The notes under the pieces: generated by a model
Seen by the model: the letters and a program-made list of their open reading frames with translations, nothing else
Databases searched by the model: none
Told to the model about the DNA's origin: nothing
Part shown: piece after piece, positions 14,624 to 20,674 of the stretch
Numbering within the stretch: the first letter of the stretch is position 1
Layout: each line of letters opens with the position of its first letter
DNA from: Rubrivirga litoralis
GTDB lineage: Bacteria > Bacteroidota > Rhodothermia > Rhodothermales > Rubricoccaceae
Reading direction: 5' to 3'
DNA: 30,551 nt
Assembly: GCF_031846415.1 (NCBI RefSeq)
Contig: NZ_JAVRHT010000041.1
Span: 1 to 30,551 of the forward strand
Program-made: the position numbers and the translations under genes

Positions 14624-15196
14624 CTAGTCGTCGTCGGGCTCGGCGAGCGAGATCTTGACCGGGATCTGCTCGGAGATCACGTCGGTCTCCGTCTCGCCCG
14701 TCACCGGGTCCTGCTCGAGCCGGGACTTGTACTGCCCGTAGTCGACGCCGAACTGCTGCTGCGAGGCGTCGTCGCGGAGCTCGTTGTACGCCGACTTGAT
14801 CTCGTCGAGCACGCCGATGTAGTTCTCGTACGAGAGCCCGCGCTTGGTCTTGAACGACACGACGGCCTTGTCCGGGCTCACCGAGAGGCTGGGCTCGCGG
14901 CCGTTGTTGAGCACGTGGCGCTTGACGATGTTGCGGATCTGCGGGATCGCCGTCACCTCGTTGTCGACGAGCACCTGGCCGTCGGCGGCGACGAGGATGT
15001 TGAGCAGGTTCCGCTGGTTGATCTCCGGCGGCGGGTTCGACTCATCCAGCTTCGGCGGGAGCTGCATGTAGATCCCCTTGTCCGCGTCGATCGTCGTGGT
15101 GACGAGGAAGAAGATCAGGAGCAGGAACGCGATGTCGGCCATCGAGGACGATGGGATCTCGGCGTCGCGCTTTTTGCGGGGCTTCAGGAGCGGCAT
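14624..15196 (-). CDS. exbD: ExbD/TolR-family biopolymer transport protein (first copy)
   Basis: This 190-residue ExbD has a basic N-terminus (LLKPRKKRDAEIPSSS), a single membrane helix MADIAFLLLIFFLVTTTI carrying Asp21, and a periplasmic domain. The C-terminal extension of about 40 residues (DYGQYKSRLEQDPVTG... to LAEPDDD) is longer than in E. coli ExbD (about 140 residues) and is missing in the second copy. It is expected to bind peptidoglycan or TonB with ExbB. It lies 30 bases after the small membrane protein gene. Confidence 0.93.
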   Translation of the reverse strand: MPLLKPRKKRDAEIPSSSMADIAFLLLIFFLVTTTIDADKGIYMQLPPKLDESNPPPEINQRNLLNILVAADGQVLVDNEVTAIPQIRNIVKRHVLNNGREPSLSVSPDKAVVSFKTKRGLSYENYIGVLDEIKSAYNELRDDASQQQFGVDYGQYKSRLEQDPVTGETETDVISEQIPVKISLAEPDDD

Positions 15197-15226
15197 GGGG
15201 ATCGGGAGGGTTCGAGGTCTTCTAAC

Positions 15227-15496
15227 TCAGGAGAAGAAGCTTTTCGCGCCCGCGATGACGAGGGCGAGCAGCCCCGAGAGCGCCGTGAACACGGCGGCCA
15301 TCACGAAGGCGGACGTCCAGTCCCCCGACGCGAAGTAGGCGACGATGAGGATGAGGACGGGGAGGGCAAAGGCGGCCAGGCCCATCTTGCTCTCGCCGGC
15401 GAGGCGGTGGCTGGCGTTCTTGAGGCCGAACCCGACCATCATGAGCAGGCCGAGGCCGATGAGGAGGAGGCAGAGCCAGATCAGTGCGGTTTCCAT
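15227..15496 (-). CDS. Small three-helix membrane protein in the exb operon
   Basis: This 89-residue protein has three predicted membrane segments: ALIWLCLLLIGLGLLMMVGFGL, GLAAFALPVLILIVAYFA and SAFVMAAVFTALSGLLALVIAGA, with a short basic linker. I do not recognise a named family. It sits between exbB and the first exbD on the same strand, 69 bases after exbB and 30 before exbD. A structural or assembly role in the ExbB/D complex is therefore a reasonable inference. The hairpin at 15513-15547 upstream could lower its expression relative to exbB. Confidence 0.8.
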   Translation of the reverse strand: METALIWLCLLLIGLGLLMMVGFGLKNASHRLAGESKMGLAAFALPVLILIVAYFASGDWTSAFVMAAVFTALSGLLALVIAGAKSFFS

Positions 15497-15512
15497 AGCG
15501 GGGGTCAGTGCG

Positions 15513-15547
15513 GGGCGGGGCGGGAGAGCTGCTCCCCCACCCCGCCC
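15513..15547 (-). terminator. G-box hairpin between exbB and the small membrane protein gene
   Basis: The arms at 15513-15528 and 15532-15547 pair over about 16 positions with two imperfect pairs and a 3-base loop. One arm is an exact G-box; the other is the CACCCCGCCC variant. It starts 19 bases after exbB. Inside the operon it may attenuate transcription or protect the exbB mRNA 3' end. An almost identical hairpin is at 29522-29556. Confidence 0.5.
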
Positions 15548-15565
15548 CCGTGCAGAAGGGCCGGC

Positions 15566-16321
15566 TTAGGTGAGGTCGACCTTGGTGACGTCGTCGCCCG
15601 TGCCGAGCTCGCGCTTCGGGTCGGGGAGCGTGGCCCGCGTGCGGCCGCTGAGGGCGGGGCGGCCGACCGACATCATCGAGAGCGAGTCGATGAGCTCGAC
15701 CGAAGCCTCCTCCATGTCGGCCGTGATCCGGTCGATCTTGGAGACGCAGTAGTTGTAGAACACCTGCAGGATGATGGCCGCGATGAGCCCGAAGACCGTC
15801 GTGAGGAGGGCGATCTTGATGCCGCCGGCCACGAGCGACGGCGAGATGTCGCCGGCCGCCTCGATGGCGTCGAACGCCTCGACCATCCCGACGACCGTCC
15901 CGAGGAACCCGAACATCGGGGCCAGCGAGATAAAGAGCGAGAGCCACACGAGGCCGCGCTCGAGGAAGCTCATCTCGATCGAGCCGTAGGAGACGACGGC
16001 CTTCTCGACCGCGTCCATGCCCTCGTCGTAGCGCGTGAGCCCGGCCTGCACGACCGAGGCGACCGGCCCGCGCGTGTTGGCGCACACGTCCTCGGCGGCC
16101 GAGACGCCGCCGTTGTCGAGCGCCTCCTTGACGCGGCCCAGGAACTTCTGGGCGTTGATGTCGGCCCGGTTGAGCGAGAGGATGCGCTCGAAGGCGATGG
16201 CGAGCCCGATGATCAGCGTGATCAGCACGGGCCACATAAAGTTGCCGCCCTCGTTGAAGCGGTAGACGAGCCCGTTGGCGAAGCCGGCGTCGGCGGCCTG
16301 GAGCAGTGCGAAGAACGTCAT
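15566..16321 (-). CDS. exbB: ExbB/TolQ/MotA-family proton channel protein
   Basis: This 251-residue protein has the ExbB topology. There is a first helix around FMWPVLITLIIGLAIAFERILSLNRA, a cytoplasmic loop, then two helices: LVWLSLFISLAPMFGFLGTVVGMVEAFDAIEAAGDIS and VAGGIKIALLTTVFGLIAAIILQVFYNYC. The GFLGTVVGM and ALLTTVFGLI motifs line the proton channel in the family. It heads the operon with two ExbD proteins, so it should form the inner-membrane motor that energises outer-membrane transport or envelope integrity. A TTGACA/GATATT promoter lies about 105 bases upstream. Confidence 0.94.
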   Translation of the reverse strand: MTFFALLQAADAGFANGLVYRFNEGGNFMWPVLITLIIGLAIAFERILSLNRADINAQKFLGRVKEALDNGGVSAAEDVCANTRGPVASVVQAGLTRYDEGMDAVEKAVVSYGSIEMSFLERGLVWLSLFISLAPMFGFLGTVVGMVEAFDAIEAAGDISPSLVAGGIKIALLTTVFGLIAAIILQVFYNYCVSKIDRITADMEEASVELIDSLSMMSVGRPALSGRTRATLPDPKRELGTGDDVTKVDLT

Positions 16322-16425
16322 GGGGTCAGGACCTCGAGTCGGGTTGGGGGAGGGCGAGCGGGGCGGCCGGTAGGGCAGCGCCCCGCAAAGGCGGGGGTGG
16401 CGCAGTCGCGCCGGAGGAGGAGGCC

Positions 16426-16454
16426 AATATCCCCACCGCCCCCGGGAATGTCAA
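16426..16454 (-). promoter_or_regulatory. Promoter of the exb operon (TTGACA-17-GATATT)
   Basis: On the minus strand TTGACA (16454-16449) and GATATT (16431-16426) are separated by 17 bases, very close to a sigma-70 consensus. The AT-richness stands out against the GC-rich surroundings. The transcript would have a leader of about 100 bases with two potential hairpins: GGCGC-GACT-GCGCC, and CCCCGC-CTTT-GCGGGG at about 16381-16396. Confidence 0.7.
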
Positions 16455-16580
16455 CGCGACACGAAGATGGGCCGGCACAGGAGTTGCGCCCCGGACCTAG
16501 GACCCGGCGCGGCCGCAGAGGTTGCCGCCCCGCCCGAGACCCCGCGCCCCACCCCGCCCAGCGGGACCCGCCGACACGAC

Positions 16581-16618
16581 ACCGCCCCGCCCGCGGCGTG
16601 CGCCGGGAGCGGGGCGGT
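16581..16618 (-). terminator. Hairpin after the S41 peptidase gene
   Basis: ACCGCCCCGC (16581-16590) and GCGGGGCGGT (16609-16618) form a perfect 10-bp stem around an 18-base loop, 25 bases past the stop. There is no U-tract. Confidence 0.45.
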
Positions 16619-16643
16619 CGGCCGAGGGCACGCGAGGCGTGGG

Positions 16644-18347
16644 TTAGCGGCGGGCGGCCAGCGTCGCCGCGTCCCGCCACAGCCCCGTGGCCTCCTGGAG
16701 CGTCGGGTCGAGGTCGCCGATGACCGGGTAGAACGCGTCAGCGCCGAAGAGGCGCCGGGCCATGAACGCCTTGATCCGCGTCTCGACGTCGTCGCGGACG
16801 GCGTCGACCTCGGGGCGGACGAGGACGGCCTCGTCGCCGCCGTCGCCGTCCGGGCGCTCGGCCACGACCCGGACGCCGTGGTCCGAGGCGAACTCGAGGA
16901 AGCGGTCGTACGTCGCGTCGTCGACCTCGAAGCCCGTGCGGAAGGCGGCCTCGCCGCTGTTCTCCCACCGCTCCCGGAACGGGTCGCCGCGGCGCTCGAT
17001 CTCGACGCGGGCGAACTCGTTGTCCAAGTTCCGCCCGATGACCGTGCGGAGGGCGGCCCCGATCGAGTCGCGCGTGACGATGTAGTCGGGGAGGATGCCG
17101 CCGCCGCCGTAGACCGTCCGGCCGCCGTCGGTCTGGAAGACGAGCGAGTCGGGGACCTCGGACGCGAACGCGCTCGCGTCGATCAGGCCGCCGTCTGGGG
17201 CCAGCCGGTCCTCGATGGCCTCGCGGATGGCCAGCTTGTCGGCCCCGTAGTCCTCGTCGCTCTCGCCGAGCGTGTACGGGGTCTGGATGAGGCGGCCGGC
17301 CGGCGTGTAGTAGCGGCTGACGGTCATCTGGAGCACGCTCCCGTCGGTCATGGGGAACTGCTGCTGGACGAGCCCCTTCCCGAACGTCCGCCGCCCGACG
17401 AGGAGCGCGCGGTCGTGGTCCTGGAGCGCGCCCGCGACGATCTCCGAGGCGCTCGCCGAGTTCTCGTCGACGAGCACGATGACCGGGGAGTCCTCGAAGA
17501 CGCCGCCCGACTTGGCCCGGTACTGGCGGCGGTTGCCAGCGTGCCGGCTCTCGGTGTAGACGATCATGTCGCCGGCCGGGAGGAACTCGTCGGCGATGGC
17601 GTAGGCCTGGTCGAGCAGGCCGCCGGCGTTGCCGCGGAGGTCGAGCACGAGCCGCTCCATGCCCTGCGCCTTCAGATCGCGGATGGCGTCGCGGACCTCG
17701 TCGTGGCTGGTCCGCGCAAAGCGCTGGAGGCGGACGAGGCCGGTCTCGTCGTCGACCATGTAGTGGGCGATGACGGTGTTGAGCGGGATCTTGTCGCGCT
17801 CAATCGAGAAGCTCAGCGGCTGCCGGTAGCCCGGCCGCGAGACCTCGAGGTCGACGGACGTCCCGCGCGGCCCCTTCAGCTTCAGCGGGACCTCGTCGGG
17901 GTCGATCCCGATGGCGCCCTCGCCGTCGATGCCTACGATCCGGTCGCCCGGCTGGAGCCCGGCCTCGTCGGACGGCCCGCCCGCGATGGGCATGAGGACC
18001 ACGAGCGTGTCGACGCCCTCGCGGCCCTCGATGAACTCGTAGTAGATCCCGATGCCCTCGAAGCTCGCGTCGAAGCTTTCGCGGACGGCGCGCATGTCCT
18101 CGGCCGAGATGTAGATCGAGTGCGGGTCGAGCCCGGCGAGCATGCCGTCGATGGCGTCCTCGGCGAGCTGCGCCGAGTCGACCTCCTCGACGTAGGCGCG
18201 GCTGATGTACTCGTACGCCTCCTCGATCTTCCTCAGCTGCTCGACGTCGTCGGAGCCGGAGACGGCGTCCTGGACCTGGGCGCCGACGACGAGCCCGACG
18301 GCGAGCAGCCCGGCGGCAAAAAGGGGGCGGATGCGGATGCGGGGCAT
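16644..18347 (-). CDS. ctpA: S41-family C-terminal processing protease (CtpA-like)
   Basis: From the ATG at 18347 the protein is 567 residues. An N-terminal signal-anchor (IRPLFAAGLLAVGLVVGA) directs it to the periplasm. A helical region and a PDZ domain follow (GIGIYYEF..., AGLQPGDRIVGIDG). The S41 core has LVLDLRGNAGGLLDQAYAIADEF, NSASASEIVAGALQDHDRA and TFGKGLVQQQF. By comparison with E. coli Tsp spacing the Ser/Lys dyad is Ser299 and Lys324. The C-terminal region of about 190 residues is longer than in minimal CtpA. It should cleave or mature periplasmic proteins from their C-termini. The frame is open far upstream, but that region is antisense to the PolX-like gene. Confidence 0.93.
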   Translation of the reverse strand: MPRIRIRPLFAAGLLAVGLVVGAQVQDAVSGSDDVEQLRKIEEAYEYISRAYVEEVDSAQLAEDAIDGMLAGLDPHSIYISAEDMRAVRESFDASFEGIGIYYEFIEGREGVDTLVVLMPIAGGPSDEAGLQPGDRIVGIDGEGAIGIDPDEVPLKLKGPRGTSVDLEVSRPGYRQPLSFSIERDKIPLNTVIAHYMVDDETGLVRLQRFARTSHDEVRDAIRDLKAQGMERLVLDLRGNAGGLLDQAYAIADEFLPAGDMIVYTESRHAGNRRQYRAKSGGVFEDSPVIVLVDENSASASEIVAGALQDHDRALLVGRRTFGKGLVQQQFPMTDGSVLQMTVSRYYTPAGRLIQTPYTLGESDEDYGADKLAIREAIEDRLAPDGGLIDASAFASEVPDSLVFQTDGGRTVYGGGGILPDYIVTRDSIGAALRTVIGRNLDNEFARVEIERRGDPFRERWENSGEAAFRTGFEVDDATYDRFLEFASDHGVRVVAERPDGDGGDEAVLVRPEVDAVRDDVETRIKAFMARRLFGADAFYPVIGDLDPTLQEATGLWRDAATLAARR

Positions 18348-18671
18348 GCGGGGGGCGGGCAAAGGAGGACCGCTCGAACGGAGGCGGAGCAGCGTTGGTG
18401 TGAGTCGGACGCGCGGGGCGGGGCGGGGTTGCGGGAGGGGAAGGGGAACCGGCACGAGAGGGACGCCACCCCGCCCGTGCGAGGGCGGGGCGGCCGCCGC
18501 AGGGGCGACCGGCGGTCGCCCGTCGGGCAAGGCGAGCGGCGGGCACAAGGCAACCGCCCCGCCCGCAGGCGCGAGGCGGCGGCGACACCGGGCGGGGCGG
18601 CGTCCGGTGGAACGTTTCCCGCCCCGCGCCCTACCCGCCCCGTCTCCCCCACCCCGCCCCAGGGACCGCCC
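18348..18671. other. Divergent intergenic region between the S41 gene and the PolX-like gene
   Basis: This 324-base gap has no credible gene. It contains four exact G-box or C-box copies (near 18419, 18485, 18557 and 18594) and a type A GTAG-like palindrome (18499-18527). No convincing -7 element is visible for either gene. Confidence 0.6.
18499..18527 (+). repeat. Type A palindromic repeat (head GCAG)
   Basis: GGGCGACCGGCGGTCGCCC is a near-perfect palindrome headed by GCAG instead of GTAG and followed by GTCGGG. It corresponds to the copies at 10258, 20429 and 26987. Confidence 0.8.
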
Positions 18672-20333
18672 GTGACCAACAAAGCCGTCGCCCGCCACCT
18701 CAAGCTCACCGCCGACCTCGTCGAACTGACCGGCGGCAACCCGTTCCGCGCGCGGGCCTTCGCGTCGGGCGCGCGGACCGTCGAGCGGCTGGAGGAGCCC
18801 GTCGCCGAGCTGCTGGCGGCCGGCGAGCTGGTCGGGGTCAAGGGGATCGGGAAGGGGCTGGCCGCCGAGATCGGCGAGCTGCTCCAGACGGGGACGATGG
18901 GCGTGACCGAGACGCTGCTCCAGTCGCTCCCGCCCGGGATCCCCGAGGTGCTCCGCGTGAAGGGGCTCGGCGTCAAGAAGGTGCGGGCGCTGTGGACCGA
19001 GGCCGGCGTCACGTCGATCGAGGACCTGGAGGCGGCGGCCGTCTCGGGCCGGCTGGAGGCGCTCGACGGGTTCGGCGCCAAGACGGTCCAGAACATCCTG
19101 GGCGCCGTCGAGCAGCTCAAGGCGTACCGCGGCAAGGCCCACCTCCGCGACGCGTGGGCCGAGGCCGTCGCCGCGCGCGACGCGCTCCGCCAGGCGGGCC
19201 ACGCCGCCGACCTCGCCGGCGCCGTCCGCCGCCAGTGCAACGTGGTCGAGGGCGCCGCCCTCGTCACGACCGCCCCGCCCGAGGCCGCCGCCGCGGCGCT
19301 CGCCGACTGGGGCGCGGCGCGCCCGGGCGGGGCGGAGGACGGCCGGGTCGAGGGCCGGCTCCCGCTCGGGCTGCCGCTCGCCGCCTGGTCCGCCCCGCCC
19401 GCGGCGTACGGGAGCGCGCTCTTCGAGCACACCGGCCCCGACGCCCACGTCGCCGCCGTCCGCGAGCGGGGCGGGGCGGGCGACCACGCCGACGAGGACG
19501 ACGTGTACCGCGCGGCCGGCGTCGAGCCCATTCCCGCCCCGCTCCGCGACGACCCGCACTGGCTCGACAGCGGCGACCGCCCCGCCCTCCTGACGTCGGC
19601 CGACTTGAGGGGGACGGTCCACAACCACACGACGGCGTCGGACGGGAGCGCCACGCTCCGCGAGATGTGCGACGCGGCGCGCGAGCGCGGGCTGGGCTAC
19701 TTCGGCGTGTGCGACCACAGCCGGAGCCTCCAGATCGCCCACGGGCTGAGCGTCGACGCCGTGCTCGGGCAGGTCGAGGAGGTCGCCCGTCTCAACGACG
19801 ACTACGCGGCCGAGGGCGTCGGCTTCCGCGTGTTCTCGGGGTCCGAGGTGGACATCCTGGCCGACGGCTCGATGGACTTTCCCGACAGCGTGCTCGCCCA
19901 ACTCGACGTCGTCGTCGCGAGCGTGCACCAGGGGTTCAACATGACCGAGGCCGAGGCGACCGCGCGCGTGGTCCGGGCGGTGTCGAACCCGCACGTCGAC
20001 GTGCTGGGGCACCCGACGGGGCGGCTCCTGCTCCGCCGCGAGGGGTACCCGCTCGACCACGAGGCGGTGCTCGACGCGTGCGCCGAGCACGGCGTGGCCG
20101 TCGAGCTGAACGCGAACCCGTGGCGCCTCGACGTCGACTGGACGTTCGTGCGCGCGGCCCGCGAGCGCGGCGTGCTGGTCTCGATCAACCCCGACGCCCA
20201 CTCGACGGACGGGCTCGACGACACGCGCTGGGGCGTCGCGTCGGCCCAGAAGGGCGGCCTGACGGCCGAGGGCTCGCTGACGTCGAAGACCGCGGGCGAG
20301 CTGGCGGCGTGGCTGGGCGGGGCGGGGCGGTAG
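18672..20333 (+). CDS. PolX-like protein: intact PHP phosphoesterase, degenerate polymerase domain
   Basis: This 553-residue protein aligns along the whole length of bacterial PolX (about 570). The helix-hairpin-helix repeats are present: VKGIGKGLAAEIGEL, VKGLGVKKVRAL and LDGFGAKTVQNIL. The C-terminal PHP domain keeps its metal ligands: HNHTTASDG (about 316), GVCDHSRSLQ, GSEVDILADG, ASVHQGFNM, HPTGRLL, ELNANPWRLD and INPDAHS. The palm domain does not. Where PolX has GS-x-RR followed by the DxD pair, this reads AGAVRRQCNVVEGAALV, and the VDLR segment carrying the third Asp reads GRLPLGLPL. DNA synthesis is therefore unlikely. A 3'-5' exonuclease or phosphoesterase acting in base-excision repair is the likely role. 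GTG start. Confidence 0.88.
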   Translation: MTNKAVARHLKLTADLVELTGGNPFRARAFASGARTVERLEEPVAELLAAGELVGVKGIGKGLAAEIGELLQTGTMGVTETLLQSLPPGIPEVLRVKGLGVKKVRALWTEAGVTSIEDLEAAAVSGRLEALDGFGAKTVQNILGAVEQLKAYRGKAHLRDAWAEAVAARDALRQAGHAADLAGAVRRQCNVVEGAALVTTAPPEAAAAALADWGAARPGGAEDGRVEGRLPLGLPLAAWSAPPAAYGSALFEHTGPDAHVAAVRERGGAGDHADEDDVYRAAGVEPIPAPLRDDPHWLDSGDRPALLTSADLRGTVHNHTTASDGSATLREMCDAARERGLGYFGVCDHSRSLQIAHGLSVDAVLGQVEEVARLNDDYAAEGVGFRVFSGSEVDILADGSMDFPDSVLAQLDVVVASVHQGFNMTEAEATARVVRAVSNPHVDVLGHPTGRLLLRREGYPLDHEAVLDACAEHGVAVELNANPWRLDVDWTFVRAARERGVLVSINPDAHSTDGLDDTRWGVASAQKGGLTAEGSLTSKTAGELAAWLGGAGR

Positions 20334-20338
20334 GGCGG

Positions 20339-20387
20339 CGTGCAGCGTGCAGCGTGCAGCGTGCAGCGTGCAGCGTGCAGCGTGCAG
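20339..20387 (+). repeat. Heptad tandem repeat (CGTGCAG)x7
   Basis: Seven perfect copies of CGTGCAG begin five bases after the PolX-like stop and end at AAGATGCGGCCGCCCCGC. This is a likely slippage-prone, polymorphic locus. Confidence 0.98.
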
Positions 20388-20428
20388 AAGATGCGGCCGC
20401 CCCGCTCTCACCGCGGGCGGGGTGGGCC

Positions 20429-20457
20429 GTAGAGGCGACCGGCGGTCGCCCGTGGGT
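20429..20457 (+). repeat. GTAG-headed palindromic repeat, type A
   Basis: GTAG, then AGGCGACCGGCGGTCGCCC, then GTGGG. It matches the copy at 26987 with one substitution (AGGCG for GGGCG). Confidence 0.85.
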
Positions 20458-20647
20458 GGGGCGGCAGCGGGCGGGGCGGTGCCTGTTCAGACCGCCCCGC
20501 CCTCCCAACAACCACCCCTGGCCCCCCTTGGCTACGCCGACGCTGCCGCGGTGGCTAAGAGGGGGACTGCCGCCGCCTCCCGTGGTCCTTGGCGACATCC
20601 CCGACCGCCCCGCCCTGCTGACCCGCCGCTCCCCCACCCCGCCCGCG

Positions 20648-20654
20648 TAGCTTC
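20648..20654 (+). promoter_or_regulatory. -7 element TAGCTTC
   Basis: TAGCTTC lies 20 bases before the GTG at 20675, directly preceded by CACCCCGCCCGCG. It is the same element as at 8853 and 25354. Confidence 0.5.
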
Positions 20655-20674
20655 CTGCTCCCCACCACCCCCTC

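Larger units (their letters stand above)
16322..16643. other. Intergenic region between the S41 peptidase gene and exbB
   Basis: This 322-base gap has no credible gene. It holds the hairpin following the S41 gene (16581-16618), an exact C-box near 16526, the exb promoter (16426-16454) and a structured exbB leader. Confidence 0.7.
20334..20674. other. Repeat-rich gap between the PolX-like and penicillin-acylase-like genes
   Basis: This 341-base stretch has no credible gene. It contains the CGTGCAG array, a type A palindrome, three exact G-box or C-box copies (near 20470, 20491 and 20607) and the TAGCTTC promoter element of the next gene. Confidence 0.7.

Noticed and set aside
20339..20387. 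CRISPR-like array
   Set aside because: Units are 7 bases with no spacers and no cas genes nearby. It is a simple tandem repeat.
16467..20411. Two antiparallel open frames of more than 1200 codons
   Set aside because: They arise from GC-rich codon bias opposite and beside the S41 protease and PolX-like genes. Only the family-matching parts (16644-18347 minus and 18672-20333 plus) are real.
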